From Thermococcus siculi (GTDB taxonomy: Archaea > Methanobacteriota_B > Thermococci > Thermococcales > Thermococcaceae): 64,000 bases of DNA. Positions 36,728 through 44,883 of this stretch are shown in pieces. Below the pieces are notes generated by a model that did no database searches, was not told the origin of the DNA, and saw only the letters and a list, made by a program, of their open reading frames with translations. The DNA lies in the NCBI RefSeq assembly GCF_002214505.1, contig NZ_CP015103.1, forward strand, positions 248,001 through 312,000, read 5' to 3'. The translations under genes and the position numbers were made by a program. Each line of letters begins with the position of its first letter. The first letter of the stretch is position 1.

Positions 36728-37723
36728 ATGGCCGTTAGGAAGCCCCCGATTACCACTCGCGAGTACTGGGCACCCGGACACGCCGCCTGTGCCGGCTGTG
36801 GGTGTGCCACTGCTCTCAAGCTCGCCACCAAGGCGTTCAGCGAGGCCATGGAGGAGAAGTTTGGAGACCCCAACGCCTTCGCCATAGCCCAGGCCACCGG
36901 ATGTATGGAGGTCGTCAGCGCCGTCTTCCCGTACACCGCCTGGAAGGCCCCGTGGGTTCACGTCGCCTTTGAAAACGCCGCCGCCGCTGCCAGCGGTGTT
37001 GAGGCCGCCTGGAAGAAGCTCGGCAGGAAGGGCAAGATACTCGCCATAGGCGGTGACGGTGGTACGGCAGACATAGGTATGCAGGCCCTCAGCGGTATGC
37101 TCGAGAGGCGCCACAACGTGGTCTACCTCATGTACGACAACGAGGCCTACATGAACACCGGAATCCAGAGGAGTTCCTCGACCCCCTACGGTGCCTGGAC
37201 CACCACCAGCCCGCCCGGAAAGTACTCCATCGGTGAGGACAAGCCCAAGAAGTGGGTAGCCCTCATCGCCGCCGCCCACCAGATTCCCTACGTCGCCACC
37301 GCGAGCATAGGCAACCCCTTCGACTTCGTCAAGAAGATGAAGAAGGCCGCCAAGGTCGACGGCCCGGCCTTCGTCCAGGTCCACTGCACCTGCCCGACCG
37401 GCTGGAAGAGCCCGCTCGAGAAGGGTGTCGAGATAGCCAGGCTCGCCATAGAGACCGGTATCTGGCCGCTCTTCGAGATAGAGAACGGCGACTTCTTCAA
37501 CATCAAGATACAGGCACCGGGTGGAGGCGCCAAGGTCAAGCGCGAGGGCGGCAGGGTCGTTGCCATCGAGTTCAAGAAGCCCATCGAGGAGTACCTCAAG
37601 CTCCAGGGCAGGTTCAAGCACCTCTTCAAGCAGCCGGAGGCCATCGACGAGATGCGCGAGCAGATCAAGGCCATGTGGAAGGTTCTCGGTGTCGACGTCA
37701 CCCTCCCGAAGCCGGAGGAGTGA
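36728..37723 (+). CDS. porB: Pyruvate ferredoxin oxidoreductase beta subunit
   Basis: A 331-residue beta subunit with the TPP motif [15 protein letters not shown] and the cluster cysteines AACAGCGCAT (residues 19-28). [18 protein letters not shown] is shared with VorB. ATG 36728 follows GAGGTGAGGAAG; a GTG at 36719 is inside the ribosome site. It is the last gene of the POR/VOR cluster. Confidence 0.95.
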   Translation: MAVRKPPITTREYWAPGHAACAGCGCATALKLATKAFSEAMEEKFGDPNAFAIAQATGCMEVVSAVFPYTAWKAPWVHVAFENAAAAASGVEAAWKKLGRKGKILAIGGDGGTADIGMQALSGMLERRHNVVYLMYDNEAYMNTGIQRSSSTPYGAWTTTSPPGKYSIGEDKPKKWVALIAAAHQIPYVATASIGNPFDFVKKMKKAAKVDGPAFVQVHCTCPTGWKSPLEKGVEIARLAIETGIWPLFEIENGDFFNIKIQAPGGGAKVKREGGRVVAIEFKKPIEEYLKLQGRFKHLFKQPEAIDEMREQIKAMWKVLGVDVTLPKPEE

Positions 37724-37744
37724 ACCTCCCTCCCCTTTTGTTTC
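37724..37744. terminator. Oligo-T terminator between convergent porB and hydrogenase-protease genes
   Basis: After porB the sequence runs through CCCCTTTTGTTTC at 37732-37744, a T-rich stretch in the 39-base gap between convergent operons. It should stop the POR transcript. Confidence 0.4.
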
Positions 37745-37762
37745 TACCATTCTGAACGGCGC

Positions 37763-38224
37763 TCAGTCAACCGCATCTTTAAACGCTATTGCCAAAGCCC
37801 TCACGCAGTTCTTGACCTCCTCGGTCACCCCCTCCTCGCTTCCCGGCTGGGAGCCAAGGAGTTCAAAGCGAGTTGCGGGCAAAAGACCCCTCAGATAGTC
37901 GAGGGTGACCTTCAGCTGAAACCTGAACTCCTCCGGAACATCATCGAGGGCATCCCATGGGTCAGCGACCACCACAGTCCCGGGTCTACCCCCAAAATCC
38001 AGCGAAACGGCAATTATCAGCAGGTCAGGCCTAAAACGAACGATTGCTCCTGCCTGGCTCTCGGGGACGTCATGGCAGTTGAGGGTGAGAAAGCTGGGGT
38101 TCCTCACCGCCTTCAGCAGGGCCTCGGCCAGGTACACACCGAACCCCAGGTCGCCCCTCTCAACGTTCCCAACACCGCACAGGGCTATCCTTCCGGCATC
38201 CCCGATTATCTCATTGACTCTCAC
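37763..38224 (-). CDS. HycI-like hydrogenase maturation protease
   Basis: A 153-residue peptidase M52 family protein: the N-terminal CGVGNVERGDLGFGVYLAEAL contains the conserved Asp of the nickel-sensing motif, and HDVPES matches the second conserved segment. Such proteases trim the C-terminus of NiFe-hydrogenase large subunits. GTG 38224 has GGAGGG 6 bases upstream. It is the last gene of the CO dehydrogenase operon, yet no hydrogenase gene lies in the window, so its client is elsewhere or has been lost. Confidence 0.82.
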   Translation of the reverse strand: MRVNEIIGDAGRIALCGVGNVERGDLGFGVYLAEALLKAVRNPSFLTLNCHDVPESQAGAIVRFRPDLLIIAVSLDFGGRPGTVVVADPWDALDDVPEEFRFQLKVTLDYLRGLLPATRFELLGSQPGSEEGVTEEVKNCVRALAIAFKDAVD

Positions 38225-38245
38225 GCAGAACCCTCCAAAAAGGAA

Positions 38246-38770
38246 TCAGAGGAGAACGTAGCCGGAACTCACGCTCTTCCTCAGCTCTTCTTTGGTGATC
38301 TCACGCCGGTGCTCGGGTATGTTCTTGGCGCGCCTCTCGTTCACAAGCTCGAGAACCATCTCAAGCGGCCCGTACTGGATTGCCTCGGCGGGACACATCT
38401 CGGCGCAGGCAGGCTCAAGGCCCTCCTCACGCCTTTCCGCGCACATGTCGCACTTGGTTATAGCCTTCACCTTGAGGCTGTAGAATGGGACACCGTACGG
38501 GCAGACCTGGAGGCAGGCGAGACAGCCTATGCACCTGTTCTCGGCTATCCTGACGGCCCCATCCTCGTCGCGGTAGATCGCGTTCGTTGGGCAGACCCTG
38601 AGGCAGGGGGCGTCGTCGCAGTGCTTGCAATTTATCGGCAGATACTGCTTGTTCTCGGTGACGTAAATCCTGATGTGTGGATTCCCGCCGTGAATGAAGT
38701 CGCAGACCGTCTCGCAGGTTTCGCACCCGATGCACGTCAGGTAGTCGAGGTAGAGGTACTTTCTCTCCAT
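38246..38770 (-). CDS. CooF/HydN-like four-cluster ferredoxin
   Basis: A 174-residue iron-sulfur protein with four [4Fe-4S] motifs of the CooF/HycB/HydN type: CIGCETCETVC, CKHCDDAPCLRVCP, CIGCLACLQVCP and CDMCAERREEGLEPACAEMCP. It begins in a TGATG overlap with the flavoprotein gene. It is a paralog of the CooF at 42262-42867 and probably moves electrons between CO dehydrogenase and the flavoprotein or a hydrogenase. Confidence 0.87.
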   Translation of the reverse strand: MERKYLYLDYLTCIGCETCETVCDFIHGGNPHIRIYVTENKQYLPINCKHCDDAPCLRVCPTNAIYRDEDGAVRIAENRCIGCLACLQVCPYGVPFYSLKVKAITKCDMCAERREEGLEPACAEMCPAEAIQYGPLEMVLELVNERRAKNIPEHRREITKEELRKSVSSGYVLL

Positions 38771-39822
38771 CAAAGCTCACCCCTGAGCCATTCGTCGATA
38801 GAAACTGCCGCGTACAGGCCGTCTTTTATGGCCCTCCCCACCTTTGTGGGTCCGTTGACGACGTCCCCGGCAGCGAAGATGCCCTCGACGCTCGTCATGT
38901 GCCTGCCATCCACCACGATCCTGCCCCTGTTGTCGGTCGCGAGGTACTCCCCGTTGACCGGCGGCGTCGAGACCATGCCTATTGCGAAGACGAGGTAATC
39001 AACGGGAACCTGGAACTCCGAGCCTTCTATTGGAATCGGCCTCCTCCTTCCAGTCTCGTCCGGCTTTCCAAGGCGCGTTCTTAGAAGCTCAATGGCCTTA
39101 ACGCGGCCGTTTTCCCCGATGACCCTCTTGGGGGTTACCAGCTCGAACCACTTGACCCCCCTGTTCCTGAGGATGTTTATCTCGTATGCCCCCGCCGGAG
39201 CCTCCCGTATGGTCCTGCGGTAGAATATCTCAACATCCGCACCGAGGCGGCTGCACTCAAAGGCAGTATCCACCGCCGTAAGGCCGGCCCCGATTATTCC
39301 AACCTTCTTGCCCTTCAAGTCGGGAACCTTCTCCCCCGGTACGTAGCCAAGTTCGTGTCCCTTTATCCAGAAGAGCAACTCCAGAGGCGAGAGGATTCCC
39401 TCCAGGTCGTCCCCCGGGATGCCTATCCTCCTGACGTTCCAGATTCCAGTCGCTATCAAGACGGCATCGTAGTTCTCCCTCAGCTCATCCAGCCCAACTA
39501 CCCTCTCGTAGAACTCGTCGCCCTCGTCGAGCCTCTCCCCCTCCATGACCTTCGTCCTCGGATAGTAGGTTACCTCGAACTCCTCCTCAAGCTCCTTTGC
39601 CCCAAGGCGAACCCTCTCCACGGGGATCCTGAACTCGGGGATGACGAAGAGCATCAGCCCGCCAGGCTCGGGCATCTTGTCGTAGATGTCAACGTTGTGC
39701 CCCTTGCAGACGAGGTAGCCGGCGGCAGTAAGGCCAGCTGGCCCGGCCCCAACTATCGCTACCCTCTTTCCGGTCGGCTGGGGCTTCTTCTTGCAGAGAA
39801 AGGAGAACTTCATGCCCTTCAT
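38770..39822 (-). CDS. GltD-like NAD(P)/FAD oxidoreductase of the CO dehydrogenase operon
   Basis: A 350-residue flavoprotein with two dinucleotide motifs, VAIVGAGPAGLTAAG near residue 20 (FAD) and GIIGAGLTAVDTA near 180 (NAD(P)), and the C-terminal FAD motif GIFAAGDVVNGP. It matches the small subunit of glutamate synthase without the N-terminal iron-sulfur domain; that part is supplied by the upstream ferredoxin gene (4-base overlap). In bacteria CODH-CooF-oxidoreductase clusters are thought to pass CO electrons to NAD(P). No glutamate synthase large subunit is nearby. Confidence 0.87.
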   Translation of the reverse strand: MKGMKFSFLCKKKPQPTGKRVAIVGAGPAGLTAAGYLVCKGHNVDIYDKMPEPGGLMLFVIPEFRIPVERVRLGAKELEEEFEVTYYPRTKVMEGERLDEGDEFYERVVGLDELRENYDAVLIATGIWNVRRIGIPGDDLEGILSPLELLFWIKGHELGYVPGEKVPDLKGKKVGIIGAGLTAVDTAFECSRLGADVEIFYRRTIREAPAGAYEINILRNRGVKWFELVTPKRVIGENGRVKAIELLRTRLGKPDETGRRRPIPIEGSEFQVPVDYLVFAIGMVSTPPVNGEYLATDNRGRIVVDGRHMTSVEGIFAAGDVVNGPTKVGRAIKDGLYAAVSIDEWLRGEL

Positions 39823-40262
39823 CGGGAGGTCCCCCCAAAGAAGCGAAGGTACTCGCTCGGGAACTCCTTGACGCGGTCGTGCTTGCACTTGTCGCACATG
39901 AAAACTACCTCTGGATGATCGTAGAACTTCTCAAGCTTGTGGTAGAGGAACTCGGCCGTTTTAACGGTGTAATCCAGCTTTTTACCGCACACACTGCAGT
40001 GGGCGTACTCGAACTCGAGGTCGACCCTCCTCGGATGGCCCTCTATTGCCTTGGTCGGACATATGTCGTTGCACTCGAACTTGCACTCCCCGCAGAGTTC
40101 GGGATGGAAGGATATAACCTTCCTGTCGTCGTCGATAACGAATATCGCGTTGTGGGGGCAGACCTGGGCGCAGAGGGCGCAGCCTATGCACTCCTCGGTT
40201 TTCAGAACCCCCTCATCCACGTCGGGCTTCTTCATCCCCAGTAACCCTCTGATGCGCTCCAT
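39819..40262 (-). CDS. Two-cluster ferredoxin with C-terminal CxxC ribbon
   Basis: A 147-residue protein with two cluster motifs: CIGCALCAQVCP (residues 25-36) and a looser CGECKFECNDICP. A C-terminal half with CSVCGKK and CDKCKHD looks like a metal-bound ribbon. It overlaps the flavoprotein gene by 4 bases, consistent with a two-subunit ferredoxin-NAD(P) oxidoreductase. It lies 32 bases downstream of cooS. Confidence 0.83.
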   Translation of the reverse strand: MERIRGLLGMKKPDVDEGVLKTEECIGCALCAQVCPHNAIFVIDDDRKVISFHPELCGECKFECNDICPTKAIEGHPRRVDLEFEYAHCSVCGKKLDYTVKTAEFLYHKLEKFYDHPEVVFMCDKCKHDRVKEFPSEYLRFFGGTSR

Positions 40263-40294
40263 CGTCCCACCTCAAAAAGAGAGGAGAAAGAGGC

Positions 40295-42265
40295 TCAGAT
40301 GCCGAGCTCCTTCCTCTTCTTCATTATGTGGTCGTACATGAGCCTGGCAGCCTTGTACGGGTCCGGCTCGACTATGAAGGCCGCTCCAACGATATCGTAG
40401 AGGTCCTGCGTTAGTATCTTGACCACCTTCGGGCCGCCGAGGACGGGCGGGACTATTCCAAGGTGGGTCGTTATTCCGCTCGCGACGAAGTAGGTTCCAA
40501 TCGAGACGGCCTTCTCCGTCATGGCCTCGGGTGCAGAGCCAACGACCGGGAGGGCCGATATCGGAACGTTGAGGTCCCTCGCTATGAGGTCTGCCAGGAC
40601 CAGCATCCTCGTACAGTCAACGCACGATCCCATGTTGAGCGCCGGTGGGATTCCCCACTCCTTGGCGAACTCCCTCAATCCAGGCCCTACATTGTCTGTA
40701 TCGGCGTACTCCGGCAGGAAGATGCCGTACTTCATAGCAGCAGTCGCCCAGCAGCCGGTTCCGATTAGGAGCACGTCCCTCTTCATGAGTTCGTTGGCTA
40801 TCTTGATGTGGTTGTGATCCTGCTTTATCTTCGGGTTGTTGCAGCCGACGAGACCGGCAACGCCCTTGATCTTGCCCTCAACGATGGCCTCTTCGATGGG
40901 CTTCAGGTTACCACCGAAATGCTTGAGTATCGCCTCGACACTGAAGCCGACGTAGCCGGCCATCTTCTCCTTCGGAATCTCCACCCTCTTTTTGGACCTG
41001 TTCGGGAAGTTCTCCACAGCGGTCCTGACTATCTCCTTTGCTATCTCGTCGGCCCTTCTCTCGTCGAACTTGATGTGTATTGCTCCCGGGAAGGTGGCAA
41101 GCGGGCTGGTGTCGATTATCTTGGTGTGGAAGCACCTTGCAACGTCGACCGTTGCGGGCATTATACACTGCACATCGACCACCATCGCCTCGACGGCACC
41201 GGTAACTATGGCCATCTCCTGCTGGAGGAAGTTGCCCGCTATCGGGATGCCGTGCCTCATGAGGACTTCGAGGCCAGTACAGCACATTCCGACGACGTTT
41301 ATTCCCTTGGCGCCGTACTTCTGGGCAAGCTCTATCAGCTCGGGGTCCTGGGCCGCCTCGACTATCTTCTCCGAGAGTACCGGCTCGTGGCCGTGGACGA
41401 CTATGTTGACGTAGTCCTCCTTGAGGACGCCGAGGTTGGCCTCGGCCTTTATGACCTGAGGAGTTCCGAAGAGTATGTCCTGAAGCTCGGTGGCTATGAG
41501 CGAGCCGCCCCAGGCGTCGCCGAGGGAAGTTTTGAGGCCGTGGAGGAGTATGCTGACCGGGTCGTGGTCGGTTCCTATGTGCGTTCTGTGGAGGCTCTCG
41601 ACTATCTCCCTGTCGATCCCCCTCGGGAGGATTCCGTTCTCGAACCACGGCATACCTGCTTTGGCGGCAGCGGTCTCGAATACCTCATAGGTCTTGGGGT
41701 TGAGGTAGGCTTTCAGGAATCTCAAAGCTTCCTCGTCCTGCTTTCCGAAGTCGTGGAGCGCTACCTCAGCGACCTCCTTGGCGAGTTCTCTAATGGTCTT
41801 GCCCTCTGTTTCAATCCCAAGCCGCTCCGCAACGGCCTTCAGTTTTTCAGCATCCCTCACCTGGTACGGGAGCGTGTTCGAGGCCATGTTGTCAAGCTCA
41901 AGAACCGGTTTGCCCTCCTTCTTGAACTTCTCCGCCATCTCCGCCGCTATGAGAAGGGTCAAAGCCACGTGCCTTCCATGGTCACTGTGGGCTGCCGCTC
42001 CGGCCGCTATCATCCTGAGGAGGTTTCTTGCAACTATGGTGTCGGCGTCGGCACCGCAGACACCCCTGGTTGGCTCGCCGCCGAAGGGGTTTATCCTGCA
42101 CGGACCCATCATACAGTTCCTGCAGCAGACGCCAAGTAGACCGTAGCCGCACTGCGGCTGCTGTTTCTCGAGCCTCTCCCAGACGGTCTCAATGCCCATC
42201 TCCTGAGCGCGCTCATACATCTGCTGGGTGGTACTATCTATGGAAACTTCCTTATACTTCTTCAT
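40295..42265 (-). CDS. cooS: Ni-containing carbon monoxide dehydrogenase catalytic subunit
   Basis: A 656-residue CooS. All known metal ligands can be placed: Cys39 and Cys47 for the D-cluster, Cys48, Cys51, Cys56 and Cys70 for the B-cluster, the same numbers as in Carboxydothermus CODH-II. For the Ni-Fe-S C-cluster: His293 (HGHEPVLSE), Cys329, Cys367 (VQCIMP), Cys475 (GCNNPK), Cys505 (GTGCWA) and Cys548 (MGSCVDC). It oxidises CO to CO2. It overlaps cooF by 4 bases. The complete ligand set argues for an active enzyme. Confidence 0.97.
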   Translation of the reverse strand: MKKYKEVSIDSTTQQMYERAQEMGIETVWERLEKQQPQCGYGLLGVCCRNCMMGPCRINPFGGEPTRGVCGADADTIVARNLLRMIAAGAAAHSDHGRHVALTLLIAAEMAEKFKKEGKPVLELDNMASNTLPYQVRDAEKLKAVAERLGIETEGKTIRELAKEVAEVALHDFGKQDEEALRFLKAYLNPKTYEVFETAAAKAGMPWFENGILPRGIDREIVESLHRTHIGTDHDPVSILLHGLKTSLGDAWGGSLIATELQDILFGTPQVIKAEANLGVLKEDYVNIVVHGHEPVLSEKIVEAAQDPELIELAQKYGAKGINVVGMCCTGLEVLMRHGIPIAGNFLQQEMAIVTGAVEAMVVDVQCIMPATVDVARCFHTKIIDTSPLATFPGAIHIKFDERRADEIAKEIVRTAVENFPNRSKKRVEIPKEKMAGYVGFSVEAILKHFGGNLKPIEEAIVEGKIKGVAGLVGCNNPKIKQDHNHIKIANELMKRDVLLIGTGCWATAAMKYGIFLPEYADTDNVGPGLREFAKEWGIPPALNMGSCVDCTRMLVLADLIARDLNVPISALPVVGSAPEAMTEKAVSIGTYFVASGITTHLGIVPPVLGGPKVVKILTQDLYDIVGAAFIVEPDPYKAARLMYDHIMKKRKELGI

Positions 42266-42867
42266 TTCGACTCCCCCTCATTAACGCGGATTATCTCGGC
42301 GTACATGGATCTGTAAAGATCCCAGCCGTTGTATTCCTCCTCGTATTCACCCTCCTTCAGCTTGATTATCTTCTCCGCCGTTTCCTTCCTGACCCTTCCC
42401 ACTATCTCGTCTATGGTTCCGAACTGAAGCGCCCCCGTCTTGCACGCCTCGACGCAGGCAGGGACCCTTCCCTCGGCCCTCCTGTCCGGACACATGTCAC
42501 ACTTGAACATCACGCCATTGAGGGCTTCGAACTCGGGGATACCGAAGGGGCAGACTATGGCACACATCTTGCAGCCGATGCACTTCTCGGGAGTTATCAT
42601 GACGGCCCCATCCTCGTCGTGGAAGAGAGCCCCCGTGGGACAGACCTCAACGCACGGGGCGCCGTCACAGTGGCGGCAGTTCATTGGAACGTTGTAGGCA
42701 CCCATCGGGAGAATGTGTATCCTGGGCAGGGGCAGGGGGTCCTCAAATATCGCCGAGAAGAGGTCTTTGCTCTGGGAGTGTTCAACGGCACACGCTATCT
42801 CACACTGCCGGCAACCTATGCACTTCGCTGGATCTATGAAGATTGTGGGCGTTGAATCGGTGGGCAT
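42262..42867 (-). CDS. cooF: CooF-like iron-sulfur electron transfer protein
   Basis: A 201-residue protein with four [4Fe-4S] motifs: CIGCRQCEIAC, CRHCDGAPCVEVCP, CIGCKMCAIVCP and CDMCPDRRAEGRVPACVEAC. It is the first gene of the operon and its stop overlaps cooS. CooF takes electrons directly from CO dehydrogenase. ATG 42867 has GGTGATGCC upstream and a TATA box at 42902-42909. A helical C-terminal tail of about 45 residues ends the protein. Confidence 0.92.
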   Translation of the reverse strand: MPTDSTPTIFIDPAKCIGCRQCEIACAVEHSQSKDLFSAIFEDPLPLPRIHILPMGAYNVPMNCRHCDGAPCVEVCPTGALFHDEDGAVMITPEKCIGCKMCAIVCPFGIPEFEALNGVMFKCDMCPDRRAEGRVPACVEACKTGALQFGTIDEIVGRVRKETAEKIIKLKEGEYEEEYNGWDLYRSMYAEIIRVNEGESK

Positions 42868-42901
42868 AAGGCATCACCGTTTCATTTCTTGACAAATTTG
42901 T

Positions 42902-42909
42902 ATAAAGTA
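42902..42909 (-). promoter_or_regulatory. Promoter of the CO dehydrogenase operon
   Basis: The minus strand reads ACTTTATA here, 35-42 bases upstream of cooF, with transcription start expected near 42880. The palindrome ACAAATTTGT at 42892-42901 adjoins it on the downstream side and could be an operator. Confidence 0.6.
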
Positions 42910-43160
42910 GTTTCGGTTGTTGGAAAAAACTGGGGAAAAATTTTTGATAAATCACATAATTTTCACGACATATATCAAAAAGATTGAACCCAGAGATTAC
43001 CCAACGTTGGGTAGTCTGGATTAACCAAAAATGTGTAACCTATGGTTATAATCGAATGAATCCCATTGAGAACGGGGCATTTCTTGTACCCCAGTAACCA
43101 CTTTTGGCATAGCAACTACACATGTATGCCCCATGCATTGGTTCGAAGTTACAACTAAAG

Positions 43161-43170
43161 GCATATATAC
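43161..43170 (+). promoter_or_regulatory. Promoter of cooC
   Basis: GCATATATAC is a strong TATA box 34-43 bases before the cooC ATG; initiation is expected near 43192. Confidence 0.6.
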
Positions 43171-43203
43171 AAAGTTGATTATCAAATTATCTGGTGTCTA
43201 TGT

Positions 43204-44109
43204 ATGTCAAAAAACCTTAGTCCCGAGGTTGAAGAACGAAGAAAAAAGATTTTCCAACTCGCGGATGAACTCAACAGGAAAACCCAGAAGCTGGGGCCGG
43301 AGGAGGGTTTTCGGGTCGTCATAACTGGAAAGGGTGGAGTCGGAAAGACCACCATGACCGCACTTCTGGCCAGACTGCTTGCGAGGGACGGTTACCGGGT
43401 TCTGGCAGTTGACGAAGACCCCCAAATGAACCTGGCCCATGCCCTTGGCGTTCCCAGGGAGGTAAGGGACAGCATAGTCCCCCTCAACAGGAACCTGGAT
43501 TACATTGAGGAGAAAACCGGTGCCCGGCCCGGAACAAACTGGGGCCTCTACTTCTCCCTAACCCCAGACGTGAGGGACGTGGTGGACCGTTTTGGAGTCG
43601 TTGGACCCGATGGTGTCATGCTGCTGGTAATGGGAAGTGTGGTTCAGGCCGCCGCGGGCTGCTTGTGCCCGGAGAACGCACTGCTCGATGCCGTGATCAA
43701 GTACATAAACCTCAGGAAGGGGGAAATAATCCTGATGGACACCCAGGCGGGGCTGGAGCATTTTGGAAGGGCCCTCGCGAGGGGATTCAAACAGGCCATC
43801 ATCCTGACCGAGCCGACCTACAACTCGGTTCAAGTGGCAGTTGACGCTGCCAGACTCGCGGAGGGGCTTGGAATAAAACACATACACCTCGTGATGAACA
43901 AGGTGAAGAAACCCGCCCACGTTGAAAAGGTGGAGAGGGTTCTGAACGAACTCGGATTCAACGATTTCACAACCAAAACCGTGATCCCCTACGATGAACT
44001 GGTGGAGGAGTACGATCCGGAGATAGAGGCCATCCTCTCCAACCCGGAGTCACCGACTTACCAGAAGGCCCTTGAGCTGAAGAATATTCTCCTCGAATAC
44101 GCGGAATGA
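43204..44109 (+). CDS. cooC: CO dehydrogenase nickel-insertion ATPase CooC
   Basis: A 301-residue MinD/SIMIBI-class ATPase. The P-loop is GKGGVGKTT at residues 42-50 and the CxC motif GCLCPEN (Cys153, Cys155) is the nickel or zinc site shared by CooC proteins at the dimer interface. A charged N-terminal extension of about 35 residues precedes the fold. CooC matures the C-cluster of CooS. It diverges from the cooFS operon, so its expression can be set separately. Confidence 0.92.
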   Translation: MSKNLSPEVEERRKKIFQLADELNRKTQKLGPEEGFRVVITGKGGVGKTTMTALLARLLARDGYRVLAVDEDPQMNLAHALGVPREVRDSIVPLNRNLDYIEEKTGARPGTNWGLYFSLTPDVRDVVDRFGVVGPDGVMLLVMGSVVQAAAGCLCPENALLDAVIKYINLRKGEIILMDTQAGLEHFGRALARGFKQAIILTEPTYNSVQVAVDAARLAEGLGIKHIHLVMNKVKKPAHVEKVERVLNELGFNDFTTKTVIPYDELVEEYDPEIEAILSNPESPTYQKALELKNILLEYAE

Positions 44110-44136
44110 TTCTTCCCAACCTTTTGTTTATAACAC

Positions 44137-44148
44137 TCATATTTAAAA
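44137..44148 (+). promoter_or_regulatory. Promoter of the fmdE-transporter operon
   Basis: CATATTTAAAAA is a TATA-like box 43-54 bases before the FmdE gene; GGTGATACC precedes its ATG. Confidence 0.5.
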
Positions 44149-44190
44149 ATCGTTAAAAATCGTGCTACTCTAGCCCACATTGGTGATACC

Positions 44191-44883
44191 ATGCTCACGC
44201 TCAACAGGCTCGTTGATGAGGGGGACGCGGAGGGCATCCTCGAGTACGCGAGGGAGTTCCACGGGCACGCCTGTCCCTACCTCGCGCTCGGAATCAGGGC
44301 GTCGCTGGTGGCGATGGAGGAACTCGGCGTCGGCAGGCTCGACTACTCCGGAAGCGTTGACGAATCGATCCTGGCGGTAGTCGAGATAAACAGCTGCTTC
44401 ACCGACGGCGTCCAGGTAACGACCGGATGCACGCTAGGAAACAACTCCCTGATCTACCTCGACCTCGGAAAGACGGCCCTGACCCTCGTGAAGCGCTCCA
44501 CATGGGAGGGTGTGAGGGTTTACGCAGACGCGGAGAGGCTCGCCAAGTACTACCCGCCCGGAGCCAGGGAGCTTTTTGACAAAGTCGTCAGGGAGAGGAA
44601 GGGAACGGATGAGGAGAGGAAAAGGCTGTGGAAGCTCTGGGAGGAGATAGCCCACTCTATGCTCACCCTTCCAAAGGAGGAGTTCAAGGTCGAGCGCGTG
44701 AAAGTGCCGCCGATGGAGCAGGCTCCCATCTTCAGCAGCCTCCGGTGCTCGAAGTGTGGAGAGCTGGTCATGGAAACGAGGGCCGTTCACGTGGACGGGA
44801 AGCCCTATTGTCTCTCGTGCGCCGGGGAGAGGTACCTGGGAGTCCTCGGCCGCGGAATAGTCGAACTCGGAGGGAGGGAATGA
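44191..44883 (+). CDS. FmdE family protein with C-terminal zinc finger
   Basis: A 230-residue protein. The N-terminal FmdE domain has [15 protein letters not shown] (residues 23-37) and [18 protein letters not shown], whose His and Cys residues are likely metal ligands. A C-terminal zinc ribbon has CSKCGE and CLSCAGE. FmdE was named from the formylmethanofuran dehydrogenase operon, but Thermococcales lack that pathway. Here it overlaps a metal-type importer by 4 bases, suggesting a role in sensing or trafficking a metal or metal cofactor. Confidence 0.82.
   Translation: MLTLNRLVDEGDAEGILEYAREFHGHACPYLALGIRASLVAMEELGVGRLDYSGSVDESILAVVEINSCFTDGVQVTTGCTLGNNSLIYLDLGKTALTLVKRSTWEGVRVYADAERLAKYYPPGARELFDKVVRERKGTDEERKRLWKLWEEIAHSMLTLPKEEFKVERVKVPPMEQAPIFSSLRCSKCGELVMETRAVHVDGKPYCLSCAGERYLGVLGRGIVELGGRE

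Larger units (their letters stand above)
42868..43203. promoter_or_regulatory. Divergent control region between cooFS operon and cooC
   Basis: A 336-base A/T-rich region with no gene. It holds both promoters and several inverted repeats: TTTTTGATA/TATCAAAAA (42941-42949 and 42973-42981), a 24-base palindrome with one mismatch pair at 42994-43017 (core TACCCAACGTTGGGTA at 42998-43013), TAACC-TAT-GGTTA at 43036-43048, and GGGGCAT/ATGCCCC (43074-43080 and 43126-43132). No full GTT-N3-AAC SurR site was seen. It may bind a CO-responsive or redox regulator encoded elsewhere. Confidence 0.65.

Noticed and set aside
42868-43203. SurR sulfur-response site in the coo control region
   Set aside because: I looked for GTT-N3-AAC pairs and found only near misses such as GTTACAAC with a 2-base spacer.
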